Part shown: one piece after another, positions 7,453-14,402 of the stretch
Layout: every line of letters begins with the position of its first letter
Numbering within the stretch: the stretch's first letter is position 1
NCBI GenBank assembly: GCA_963522035.1
Contig: CAUQYP010000099.1
Location: forward strand, 1 to 14,402
Source of the DNA: Noviherbaspirillum_A sp963522035
GTDB lineage: Bacteria > Pseudomonadota > Gammaproteobacteria > Burkholderiales > Burkholderiaceae_D
Direction: 5' to 3'
DNA: 14,402 nucleotides
Translations under genes and position numbers: made by a program
Notes under the pieces: generated by a model
The model's database searches: none
The model's input: the letters and a program-made list of their open reading frames with translations, nothing else
What the model was told of the DNA's origin: nothing

Positions 7453-9003
7453 CTACACGTCATTGCCCGGCTTGTCGGCGCCGAATGCCTGCCTGATCGC
7501 GCCGACCACGCCTGCGGCAACGCTTGCGTCGGCCAGGTGCGGAAATTCTTCCGCCAGCTTGTTGGACACCTTCCACGCGCCGCCCTGCGATACCGAGCGA
7601 ATAATGCGGTCGATATCCTGGTCAGGGCCTTCCAGCCAGTTCTTCACGCCTTCGCGTGCCAGGCCGAGGTTCTGCAGATACAGTGCCTCGCCGTTCATTT
7701 CTTCCTCGACGGTCATACGCACGACTTCGCCGATGTACGCCGCATGCTGTGTCAGGTCGAGGTAGCGCCACGCGTGCAGCGCGTCGTCATAGGCAGTGAA
7801 ATGGAAATTGCTGGCGACACCGTCGCCGTGGGTCACTAGCTGCCCGAATTTGTAATGGTCCCTGTACCTGGCGAGCAAGGGTCTGGAGAACGTTTCCAGG
7901 GTGTGGTCATAACCGGCCCTGGCACGCATCGTGTTCGTGATCGTGGCCGAGATGGGCAAGATGAAGGGCGCCGGAACAGCGCCGTCACGGCGCAGCACAT
8001 CGTTGACCAGGAAGCGCGAGATGCGTCCGTTGCCGTCCACCATTGGATGGATATAGACAAACCCGAACGACGCCACGGCCGCACGCAGCAGGGACGAGCG
8101 GGTGCGCGTGCGGGACATGAACGCCTGCAGTCCGGCAAGCAGCGACGCTGTGTGATCCCAATGCGGGCCGATGTAGTCGACGATTTCGGCGTAGCCGCTG
8201 ACATGGCCGACAAACACGGGCGACTGGCGCAGGCCATAGCGCGTGGCGCGACCGAGTATGGCTTGCTGCAGTTCGGTCAGTTCCCCGATATCAAACGGAT
8301 CGTTAACCTGCCCGCATCGCGCTTCCATGACGGCCGCGAATCGCCTGATGCGGTCGACCTGCTTTTCCTCGTGTTCGATGGCAAAGCTCGCCCGGCTTTC
8401 CTTCACGGTCAGCCAGGCTGCGCTACGCAACAGGATTTCTGCGCCGTATTCCAGCTCCAGCGCGGCCAGCGCCGCAGCGCAGTCATAGTTTTCAGCGGCT
8501 GTGACGCGATTGGACCGGAATATGACCGGGCAAAAGTCGCGCGTGCCCGGCATATTGTCCCGGACACGCCAGCGCGGGACGTTGGCGGCCCGGGCTGCGG
8601 TCAAATAGATATCTTCTGGCAAGGCGAAGACATAATTGCCGCCGGCGTCAGCGACATCGAGCCGCTTGCCGGTCAGCCATTCGTAGAAGAACCCGGCCCG
8701 CCGCGCAAAAATACCAGTCGGCTCGCCCGCGATCCACGCTGCAATGATGGCTGGATCGATTGCATGAAAAAGCCGTGACAGAAACTCCAGGTGAATAATT
8801 TCGTATTTCAACGCAAAGGTCAGATGGGCGGGTATGGTTCCATCGGGGCGCAGCTGTGGCTTATATACTTCCTCGGTCACTCCCTCGTCGTCGCGATGGT
8901 GAGTCTTGCGGACCGAGCCGATGCGGCTTATCACCCGGAACGGCTGCACAGGCGCAATTCCAGTCTGCTCCGATATCCATTTAAATCCGGCGTATTCCAT
9001 CAT
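7453..9003 (-). CDS. Fic family protein (predicted protein AMP-transferase)
   Basis: A 516-aa protein with the complete Fic motif HPMVDGNGRISR at residues 319-330. H319 is the catalytic base, D323 holds the metal and R330 binds phosphate. Fic enzymes usually transfer AMP to a hydroxyl of a target protein. S206-x3-E210 in SFAIEH resembles the inhibitory helix motif (S/T)xxxE(G/N) placed N-terminal to the Fic core in class II proteins, but the last residue is H211. The first 200 residues hold no domain I can name; about 120 residues after the motif may be a winged-helix or helical tail. The ATG doublet at 9003/9000 follows a purine-rich AAAGAAAAG. No antitoxin-like partner is adjacent. It stands alone and convergent to the catabolic operon, so it is probably unrelated to it; target unknown. 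Confidence 0.85.
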   Translation of the reverse strand: MMEYAGFKWISEQTGIAPVQPFRVISRIGSVRKTHHRDDEGVTEEVYKPQLRPDGTIPAHLTFALKYEIIHLEFLSRLFHAIDPAIIAAWIAGEPTGIFARRAGFFYEWLTGKRLDVADAGGNYVFALPEDIYLTAARAANVPRWRVRDNMPGTRDFCPVIFRSNRVTAAENYDCAAALAALELEYGAEILLRSAAWLTVKESRASFAIEHEEKQVDRIRRFAAVMEARCGQVNDPFDIGELTELQQAILGRATRYGLRQSPVFVGHVSGYAEIVDYIGPHWDHTASLLAGLQAFMSRTRTRSSLLRAAVASFGFVYIHPMVDGNGRISRFLVNDVLRRDGAVPAPFILPISATITNTMRARAGYDHTLETFSRPLLARYRDHYKFGQLVTHGDGVASNFHFTAYDDALHAWRYLDLTQHAAYIGEVVRMTVEEEMNGEALYLQNLGLAREGVKNWLEGPDQDIDRIIRSVSQGGAWKVSNKLAEEFPHLADASVAAGVVGAIRQAFGADKPGNDV

Positions 9004-9022
9004 CTTTTCTTTAGGGAGCGGA

Positions 9023-9082
9023 AAAATTCCTTAAAAATCGAATTTTCATACCTAGATTACATAAAATAGTGAAAGTTTGCAA
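9023..9082 (-). promoter_or_regulatory. AT-rich upstream region of the Fic gene with candidate promoter and inverted repeat
   Basis: Reading toward the Fic gene, TTGCAA (9077-9082) and TAATCT (9054-9059) are 17 bp apart, the first a fair and the second a poor match to sigma70 hexamers. Between the -10 and the gene, AAAATTC (9023-9029) and GAATTTT (9040-9046) form 7-bp inverted arms with a 10-nt spacer, a possible regulator site. The stretch 9020-9066 is strikingly AT-rich for this GC-rich window, which itself suggests promoter DNA. Confidence 0.4.
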
Positions 9083-9269
9083 TGGTTTGCGCTGTCGCCG
9101 GCGGAGCGGAATCAACAGCCTGCAGGTCCGCGTGGAAGAACAGCTGACCCGCGACAGGCGTACGCGCAGCATCCCGCCATTCACTCTGTTGCGCTAACAT
9201 CGCCGGACTGCCTGGTCCAGGATATAGGCAGCCGTATTCCACCATCCGCTCGCATAACGATCGACATCC

Positions 9270-9599
9270 ATGGAACTGCTGCGCCTCGGCTTACTCTTTG
9301 CAGTGACTGCTATCGCTGAAATCGTCGGTTGCTACCTGCCGTGGCTGGTCGCCAGAAAAGGAATGAGCGCCTTCCTGCTGATTCCCGCCGCGCTTTCCCT
9401 TGCCCTGTTCGCCTGGTTGCTGACGCTACACCCAACGGCTGCCGGGAGAACCTACGCCGCCTATGGCGGGATGTACATCGCCGTGGCGCTTCTGTGGCTG
9501 CGCGTTGTGGATGGCATCGCACTGACACGCTGGGACGTGGTGGGCGCCGGCATCGCCCTGGTCGGCATGGCAGTGATCGCGCTGCAGCCATCGAATTGA
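9270..9599 (+). CDS. ynfA: YnfA (UPF0060) family small membrane protein
   Basis: A 109-aa inner-membrane protein with four predicted helices, roughly residues 3-22, 31-52, 64-80 and 88-105. The family signature AEIVGCYLPWL (16-26) with the conserved membrane-embedded E17 is intact, as is the AAYGGMYIA segment near 63-71. YnfA proteins are small-multidrug-resistance-like; E. coli and Shigella members have been linked to efflux of cationic compounds, but the substrate here is unknown. No good Shine-Dalgarno site precedes the ATG, and the 266 bp between the Fic start and this gene hold no convincing other gene. CTGCCT (9208-9213) and AGGCAG (9226-9231) form a small inverted repeat upstream. The stop is 2 bp from that of the convergent PAP2 gene. 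Confidence 0.88.
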   Translation: MELLRLGLLFAVTAIAEIVGCYLPWLVARKGMSAFLLIPAALSLALFAWLLTLHPTAAGRTYAAYGGMYIAVALLWLRVVDGIALTRWDVVGAGIALVGMAVIALQPSN

Positions 9600-9601
9600 T
9601 G

Positions 9602-10345
9602 CTAGTCGAATCTGCTGTGCATGGGCTTGCGCCAGATTGCCGCCGCCGGTTCGCGCTTCTCCCTGCAGGGCACGCGCAGGCGACTCGCCAGCACCACCAC
9701 GATCAGCGCAGCAACCCATGCCGACCAGAGCGTATGGCTTAAAAAATGCGCACCGCGTGCCTGCTGCGCCAGGCCCAGCGCCAGTCCCGGAGACAGGCCG
9801 GCCGCGAAGGCCGAACACGCCTTCACAGGATGGCCGGGCAGCCAGAATACCGCGATCGACGCCAGCCACAGCGCGCTGGAAGCGTGTCCCGCCGGGAAGC
9901 AGTGGCCCGCCGACACGCCGGCCGGCAAGCTGTCGAAGATGCGCAGGTAGGGGGCGAAGCCGCCGTAACGGCTGAGGTTCCATGGGCAGTGATGGATGGA
10001 TGCCGCCTTCAATGCGTTGATCGCGACCGGCACCAGGACGGCGGATGCCGCCACGATCGCCAGCTTGCGCCGGGTCGCGCTGTCGAATAGCTGCCAGTTG
10101 TCGAACGCGTCAGCCGACAGCATCGTCACCGGCACCAGCGCCACGGCGATCATCAGCGCCTTCATGGTGTGGTGCAGGAAGTGCTCGAAGAACCACTGCG
10201 CGCGGAGCGGGAAGGTATTGCTGCCAAAGTCGAACACCAGGTCGGCGAGATAAAGGTCGGCATTGGTCCACCGTCCCAGCCAGACCAGCAGCAGCGCCGC
10301 CAGCAGCAGCGCAAGGACGCACGAGCGCAGCTGGCGTTTCGTCAT
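9602..10345 (-). CDS. PAP2-family membrane phosphatase linked to eptA
   Basis: A 247-aa integral membrane protein with about five or six hydrophobic segments. Phosphatidic acid phosphatase type 2 motifs are recognisable but divergent: K113-x6-C120-P121 for KX6RP, PAGH (151-154) for PSGH, and ARGAHFLSH (196-204) for the third motif, with H200 as likely nucleophile and H204 where Asp is common. It probably removes a phosphate from a lipid such as lipid A or undecaprenyl pyrophosphate on the periplasmic side. The start overlaps the eptA stop as ATGA (10342-10345), so the two are translationally coupled. That suggests the phosphatase prepares lipid A for, or recycles products of, phosphoethanolamine transfer. 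The exact substrate cannot be read from the sequence. Confidence 0.85.
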   Translation of the reverse strand: MTKRQLRSCVLALLLAALLLVWLGRWTNADLYLADLVFDFGSNTFPLRAQWFFEHFLHHTMKALMIAVALVPVTMLSADAFDNWQLFDSATRRKLAIVAASAVLVPVAINALKAASIHHCPWNLSRYGGFAPYLRIFDSLPAGVSAGHCFPAGHASSALWLASIAVFWLPGHPVKACSAFAAGLSPGLALGLAQQARGAHFLSHTLWSAWVAALIVVVLASRLRVPCREKREPAAAIWRKPMHSRFD

Positions 10346-12096
10346 GCGCCTGTGCGCGGCCTGCCGCGGCAGCCGTCGAGCAGGTCGAACGTGCCGTCGT
10401 AGGCCGCTGTCTGCACCTGCATCAACCCCAGCATCGTGTGGAACAAAAAGTCGTGGCTGGCGGGCCGCGCGGCGCGGGCGCGCAGGCAGGCCGCGTCGAT
10501 GCCGGACGCGCCGGCAAAGCCGGGCGAGAGCCACATCAGCATCGGGACTTCCGTCTGTTCGCGCGGCGCGATCGCATACGGCAGGCCGTGAAGGTATACC
10601 CCTTTCTCGCCGAGCGACTCGCCGTGGTCGGACACGTAGATCAGCGCGGCGTCGTGCGTGCCCTGCCCTTGCAGGCGCTGCACGGCCTGGGCGAGGAAAT
10701 GGTCGGTGTAGAGCAGCGCATTGTCGTAGCTGTTGACGATCTGTTCCCGGCTGCATTTGCCCAGGTCCGGTTCGTCGCAGGTCGGCATGAAGCGGCGAAA
10801 CGCGTGGGAATAGCGCTGGAAATACGCAGGGCCATGGTTGCCGAGCTGGTGCAGCACGATGACCATGTCGCGCGGACTGCGTTGCAGCGTCGACTCCAGC
10901 CCGGACAGCAGGATCTCGTCGAGGCAGTGATTGCCCTTGCACAGGCGCGGGTCGGGCTGATCTTCCGGACGCTGAACTTCCAGGCCGTCGCACACGCCCT
11001 TGCAGCCCGACTGGTTGTCGCGCCAGAGGGTCTTGATGCCGGCATGCTCCATCACGTGAAGCACCGATTCGTGCCGCCGTATCTGCTTCTCGTCGTAATG
11101 CCGGCGGCCGTACGGTGAAAACATGCAGGGCAAGGAAACTTCCGTGTTGGTGCCGCAGGCAGTGACATGGGGGAAGTTGATGACGTCGCTTGCCGCCAGC
11201 GCCGGCGTGGTCTGTCGCTGGTAGCCGTTCAGACCCCAGTTGGCCGCACGCACGGTCTCGCCGACGACGACGACGAGCAGGCGCGGCTTGCCGCCGTGCG
11301 CGCCGGCCGCTGCCACGGCATCGGCGCCGACCGGAAGGCGCGCCACGCCGGTCTCCCCGGTCTCGGCGGTCACCACGCGTATCGACGCGACGATGAAATT
11401 GGCCGGCGTGACCAGGTAGCGCACTTCCTTCTGGTTGCGCAGCAGGCTGGACAGGTCCTGGAAGGCGATGAGCAGGCTGCCGCCGGCAAGCAGCGTGGCC
11501 GCGGCAAGGAATACAGCGCGCATTGCCAGCGCCCGCCGCAATGACCGGCAAGGGAAGTCGACGCGGGAGAGCAGGAGTGCCGGAAGCCCCCCGTAGACCA
11601 GGACGTCGCCGAGCAAGCCGCCAGTGAGCAGCTCGCCGGCCTCCCTGGCATCGGTATGGAAGACATTGCGCACCATGCCCGCGTCGAAAAAGACGGTATA
11701 GCGGTTCATATAGTGCATGGCCAGCGCGGTGACGATGAACAATGCGCCCAGCACTGGCTTGGCAGCGCGGCGGCCAGGCACCAGGCCAAGCACCAGCCCG
11801 AGTATCAGGCAATGCACGGCTGTCAGCAGCACGGCAACCGCCACCGCAAGGAACCAGCTTTCCACCCTGCTCCAGTCCTGTCCGGCTGCCCATGCGTGCC
11901 AGAACCGCTGGTTCACGAACAAGGTAAAGAACAGGCTGGCGCCGACGATGCAGGACTCGACGCTGCACGCAATGCGCATGCCGAACTGCCGGCTGCGCCT
12001 GCGGCTGGCGTCGGTGCGGACTGCGCCATGCGGGGATGGAAGGGTAGTCGTAAGGTGTGTCAAGGCTGCCTGCCGCGTAAGCGAAAGAGGCAGCAT
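10342..12096 (-). CDS. eptA: Lipid A phosphoethanolamine transferase EptA
   Basis: A 584-aa (from this start) inner-membrane enzyme with about five N-terminal helices and a periplasmic sulfatase-like domain, in the EptA/MCR family. It moves phosphoethanolamine from phosphatidylethanolamine to lipid A, lowering negative charge and affinity for polymyxin. Residues equivalent to the MCR-1 site are all present: E280, nucleophile T318 in CGTNTEVS, H421 in GNHGPAYF, D490-H491 in VSDHGE and H503 in YLHG. Cysteine pairs C314/C324, C365/C369, C386/C391 and C440/C448 would form the family disulfides. The start is uncertain: ATG 12096 has no ribosome site and lies within a possible -10; M40 (11979) would give the usual 545 aa but cuts off the basic SRRRSRQ stretch before helix 1. 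Downstream of the CTTAA array. Confidence 0.9.
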   Translation of the reverse strand: MLPLSLTRQAALTHLTTTLPSPHGAVRTDASRRRSRQFGMRIACSVESCIVGASLFFTLFVNQRFWHAWAAGQDWSRVESWFLAVAVAVLLTAVHCLILGLVLGLVPGRRAAKPVLGALFIVTALAMHYMNRYTVFFDAGMVRNVFHTDAREAGELLTGGLLGDVLVYGGLPALLLSRVDFPCRSLRRALAMRAVFLAAATLLAGGSLLIAFQDLSSLLRNQKEVRYLVTPANFIVASIRVVTAETGETGVARLPVGADAVAAAGAHGGKPRLLVVVVGETVRAANWGLNGYQRQTTPALAASDVINFPHVTACGTNTEVSLPCMFSPYGRRHYDEKQIRRHESVLHVMEHAGIKTLWRDNQSGCKGVCDGLEVQRPEDQPDPRLCKGNHCLDEILLSGLESTLQRSPRDMVIVLHQLGNHGPAYFQRYSHAFRRFMPTCDEPDLGKCSREQIVNSYDNALLYTDHFLAQAVQRLQGQGTHDAALIYVSDHGESLGEKGVYLHGLPYAIAPREQTEVPMLMWLSPGFAGASGIDAACLRARAARPASHDFLFHTMLGLMQVQTAAYDGTFDLLDGCRGRPRTGA

Positions 12097-12109
12097 AGGC
12101 AGCGCGGCG

Positions 12110-12148
12110 TTAAGGTGGCGTTAAGGTGGCGTTAAGGTGGCATTAAGG
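12110..12148 (-). promoter_or_regulatory. Four CTTAA direct repeats at 11-bp spacing, PmrA-like box upstream of eptA
   Basis: On the plus strand TTAAGG occurs at 12110, 12121, 12132 and 12143, exactly 11 bp apart, with the unit TTAAGGTGGCG nearly perfect. On the coding strand of eptA this reads as CTTAAx-N5-CTTAAx repeated, the layout of a PmrA box (CTTAAG-N5-CTTAAG) and of OmpR-family sites in general. The upstream-most copy contains the stop codon of the sensor kinase gene. TATGCT (12092-12097) lies 11 nt beyond the last motif and could be the -10. The regulator at 13425-14108 is the obvious candidate to bind. Four half-sites would hold two dimers. Confidence 0.7.
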
Positions 12149-13435
12149 CGGCGCCAGGGTCATGTCGGCGGGAGCCGGGACGGTGGCGGACGGCAGGCCG
12201 GCTTTCGCAAAAGTGAGTACGAACCGGCTGCCGCCGCCGTCGGGCCGCTCGTGTCGCACGTCCCAGCCCAGGTGCTCGGCGACCCGCTTGACGATGGACA
12301 GGCCGAGGCCGGTCCCCTCGGTCGTATTCGCGCGGCCCTGGACGAAGCGCTCGAACAGGCGCTGGACGACAGGCTCCGGCAGTCCCGGGCCAGTGTCCTC
12401 GACCGTGATGCGCGTCGGCTCGAGCCTGACAGTGACCGTCCCGCGCTCCGTGTTCTGGATCGCATTGCGCAGCAGGTTGCCGACCGCGATGCCCACCAGT
12501 TCCGCCCGTCCCTCCACCCAGACCGTGCCTACCTCCTCGATGTCGCAGTGCACCGGTTTGCCGTGCAGCAGCGGGCGGTAGCGCTCCACTTCGGCATGGA
12601 CGATGGCGTTGATTTCCGTGCGGGGCGCATTCAACTGTTCCGGCGCGCGCGACAGCCACAGCAATGCAGCGACCCGATCGGTCGTTTCATGGGCGACCCG
12701 CCTGATACGTTCTGCCACCTCCCGCTGCGCCGGCTGGTTCGCGAGGCCGCGCTCGAGCAGTTCGGCGGCGCCCAGCATGACGGTGAGCGGCGTGCGCAAT
12801 TCGTGGCTGACGTCGCTGGTGAACAGGCGCTCACGCGTGAGAAAGCGTTGCAGCTCGTCGGTATGCCGTGCAAGCGCGCGCGCCAGCACGCCTATCTCGT
12901 CGCCCGCATCGAGGCCGGGCAGCGTGGACGATGGACAGTTGGCCGCGACAGCGTCCGCCAACGCGGTGACGGGCGCGACGATGCGGCGTGCGGTCGCAAC
13001 GCCCAGCAACACCGCGAGCGCGAGGCTGGAGACGAAACCCACGCCCAGCGCGGAAAAAATGATGGTTTCGAGGTGTTCGAACTGCGCCATTTCCTGGACC
13101 ACCGCATAGCGGTTGCCGTTTTCCTCGCGTATCAGCGCCTGCGCTTCACGCTCCGCCAGCAACAGTTCATGGATACCTGCCTGCCTGTTCCGGAGTTCCG
13201 GCGGGAATTCGCCATTGATATAAACGCCGACGCCGGGCGGCGCCTCGTATGGCTGCTGGCGCGCATGGTGGGCGATCAATACGTCGCTGATTTTTTCCAG
13301 CCGGTCGTCCATCACTTCGGATTCGATTACCTCGACGGCCAGGTAGGACACCAGGCAGAAGAAGCCCGCCAGGACAAGGGCCAGCAGCACGAAGGCGCGG
13401 GCGATGCGGTGCTTGAGGGAGCGTTCAGTTTTCAT
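12143..13435 (-). CDS. Sensor histidine kinase, PmrB-like
   Basis: A 430-aa membrane kinase. Helix 1 spans about residues 11-33 and helix 2 about 125-147, enclosing a periplasmic region of some 90 residues. A HAMP linker follows, then the dimerisation domain with H211 in SHELRTPL as phosphorylation site. The ATP domain shows N324 in NAIQN, D347 in DTGPGLP and GTGLGLS (374-380). Just after helix 1, EVIE (35-38) has the ExxE spacing used for Fe3+ sensing in Salmonella PmrB, in a similar position, but this may be chance. ATG 13435 overlaps the regulator gene by 11 nt and is preferred to TTG 13447. It should respond to an envelope signal and control eptA through its partner. Confidence 0.88.
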   Translation of the reverse strand: MKTERSLKHRIARAFVLLALVLAGFFCLVSYLAVEVIESEVMDDRLEKISDVLIAHHARQQPYEAPPGVGVYINGEFPPELRNRQAGIHELLLAEREAQALIREENGNRYAVVQEMAQFEHLETIIFSALGVGFVSSLALAVLLGVATARRIVAPVTALADAVAANCPSSTLPGLDAGDEIGVLARALARHTDELQRFLTRERLFTSDVSHELRTPLTVMLGAAELLERGLANQPAQREVAERIRRVAHETTDRVAALLWLSRAPEQLNAPRTEINAIVHAEVERYRPLLHGKPVHCDIEEVGTVWVEGRAELVGIAVGNLLRNAIQNTERGTVTVRLEPTRITVEDTGPGLPEPVVQRLFERFVQGRANTTEGTGLGLSIVKRVAEHLGWDVRHERPDGGGSRFVLTFAKAGLPSATVPAPADMTLAPP

Positions 13436-14108
13436 TGGCAGGGACAAGCTGGTAGCCCACGCCGGGCCGGTTGATCAGCATGGGACGCGCAAAGGGTTTA
13501 TCCAGGGCCTGGCGCAACGCATGGATATGGGTGCGCAGCGCGTCGCTTTCCGGCGGGTCGTCGCCCCAGACTTCCCGCTCCAGGGCCGCGCGGCTCACCA
13601 GGCCGGGCGCCTGCCGGAGCAATGTGAGCAGGATCTTGTAAGCCGTCGGTGTCAGCGCAAGGGTCTTGCCGGCGCGCGTGGCCGTGCCGGTGCGCGTGTC
13701 CAGCACGATCTCGCCGTACGACACGGTGTGCCGCACCTGTTCGTTGCGCATGCGCCGCACCAGCGCCTTGAGCCGTGCATCGAGTTCCAGCAGCGAATAC
13801 GGCTTGACCAGGTAATCGTCTGCGCCGACGGCGAGGCCTGTCACCTTGTCGTGTTCGGTGTCGCGGGCAGTGAGCATCAGGATGGGCACCGGGTTGTGAT
13901 GGTCTTCGCGCAGTCGCCGGCAGACTTCGACGCCATCCAGGCCGGGCAGGGACAGATCGAGCACGATGACATCGTACTGGTTCTGCACGGCCAGGCTCAG
14001 GCCCGCGTTGCCGTTGCGGGCGACATCGAGCGTGTAGCCGAGCGGCTCGAAGAAGCCGAACAGGTTGGCGATGATATCGGGGTTGTCTTCGATGACCAGC
14101 AGATGCAT
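13425..14108 (-). CDS. OmpR-family response regulator, PmrA-like
   Basis: A 227-aa two-domain regulator. The receiver domain has acidic E7/D8, phosphorylation site D51 (VLDLSLPG), T80 and K102 (LVKPYS). The C-terminal winged helix includes LTPTAYKILLTLL, a SDALRTHIHALRQALD recognition helix and the terminal RPGVGYQL hairpin. Once phosphorylated by the kinase encoded next to it, it should bind direct repeats with 11-bp period, and such an array precedes eptA (12110-12148). It is first in the minus-strand operon. A weak AGGTAA lies upstream of the ATG. No CTTAA motif is visible in the 294 bp upstream, so autoregulation through the same box is not supported. Confidence 0.9.
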   Translation of the reverse strand: MHLLVIEDNPDIIANLFGFFEPLGYTLDVARNGNAGLSLAVQNQYDVIVLDLSLPGLDGVEVCRRLREDHHNPVPILMLTARDTEHDKVTGLAVGADDYLVKPYSLLELDARLKALVRRMRNEQVRHTVSYGEIVLDTRTGTATRAGKTLALTPTAYKILLTLLRQAPGLVSRAALEREVWGDDPPESDALRTHIHALRQALDKPFARPMLINRPGVGYQLVPANEN

Positions 14109-14149
14109 GGCGGTGCTTACCTGGGTTGCGGCATTGGCGCCGTCTGCCC

Positions 14150-14155
14150 ATTCTA
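14150..14155 (-). promoter_or_regulatory. Possible -10 hexamer for the two-component operon
   Basis: TAGAAT on the minus strand matches five of six bases of the sigma70 -10 and lies 41 bp before the regulator ATG. No good -35 is found 16-18 bp upstream (GCCATG at 17 bp), so it would be weak or need an activator. Nothing else in 14109-14275 suggests a gene. Confidence 0.25.
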
Positions 14156-14275
14156 CGTCGAGCCGGTGTTTGCATGGCCTTGTGCGGCGAAGCGGGATGG
14201 AAAGGGAAAGTTTGCCGGGGTCGGCCCGAAGACGCCAGCAAGGGCGCAGCGTGCGCGTTGCCTGGAGCAGTTTCG

Positions 14276-14402
14276 TGCTGGCTTGCCCCAGCCGGCCTGT
14301 AAGCGATATCGCTTGCTCCGCGCAGCGACAATTGCCGTTGCCGGCGTTGTTGCCGTTGCCCGCGCAGCGACAGTTGCTTTTGCTTTTGCTTTTGCTTTTG
14401 CT
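14276..14402. repeat. Right copies of the dispersed repeat element, inverted, with TTTTGC array
   Basis: Read from left: TGCTGGCTTGCCCCAG (14276-14291; inverse of 64-79 with one mismatch), a perfect 14-bp palindrome AAGCGATATCGCTT (14301-14314), core copy CCGCGCAGCGACAATTGC (14318-14335), GTTGCC-type repeats (14336-14358), an exact inverse of the left core (14359-14377), and four perfect TTTTGC hexamers (14378-14401) running off the window. Thus a conserved core of about 18 bp is followed each time by a different hexamer array (GTTGCC or TTTTGC). The palindrome lies in the spacer between core and hairpin segment. Function unknown. Confidence 0.75.

Noticed and set aside
9057..9319. Short open frames on both strands between the Fic and ynfA genes
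   Set aside because: No start signals or conserved motifs; one weakly recalls the C-terminus of a flavin amine oxidase but too little to support a pseudogene.

Overview
GC-rich window with ATGA/GTGA start-stop overlaps, good Shine-Dalgarno sites and a gene set that points to a betaproteobacterium, probably Burkholderiales (Oxalobacteraceae/Burkholderiaceae-like). The assignment rests on gene content and base composition only. Both ends run into hexamer tandem repeats that sit beside the same short core in opposite orientations. The piece may therefore be a contig that broke at a dispersed intergenic repeat.

Positions 1-217 hold the left repeat element, then a candidate sigma70 promoter whose -10 lies inside an 18-bp palindrome (132-149). 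Positions 218-7408 (+) form one catabolic operon: an aryl-CoA ligase, a flavin monooxygenase fused to an Old Yellow Enzyme-type reductase, an SDR dehydrogenase, a MarR regulator, a crotonase-fold protein, a 4-hydroxybenzoyl-CoA-type thioesterase and a Rid-family protein. The ligase plus fused monooxygenase/reductase is the signature of the aerobic CoA-dependent 2-aminobenzoate (anthranilate) pathway described in Azoarcus evansii. There the ring is activated as a CoA thioester, then hydroxylated and reduced to a non-aromatic 2-amino-5-oxocyclohexene-carbonyl-CoA. The remaining enzymes would open the ring and release ammonia, and those steps are poorly defined. The crotonase lacks both hydratase glutamates and the Rid protein lacks the usual arginine, so neither should be assumed to do textbook chemistry.

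Positions 7453-9003 (-) encode a lone 516-aa Fic-domain protein (predicted AMP transferase) with an AT-rich upstream region. Positions 9270-9599 (+) encode a YnfA-type small membrane protein whose stop is 2 bp from that of the convergent operon to its right.

Positions 14108 to 9602 (-) read as response regulator, sensor kinase, EptA lipid A phosphoethanolamine transferase and PAP2 phosphatase. This is an envelope-modification module of PmrAB/EptA type. Four CTTAA motifs spaced exactly 11 bp apart lie between the kinase stop and eptA, as expected for a PmrA-like (OmpR-family) binding array. Positions 14109-14402 contain a possible -10 for the regulator and the right repeat element. No tRNA, rRNA, CRISPR array or transposase gene was seen.
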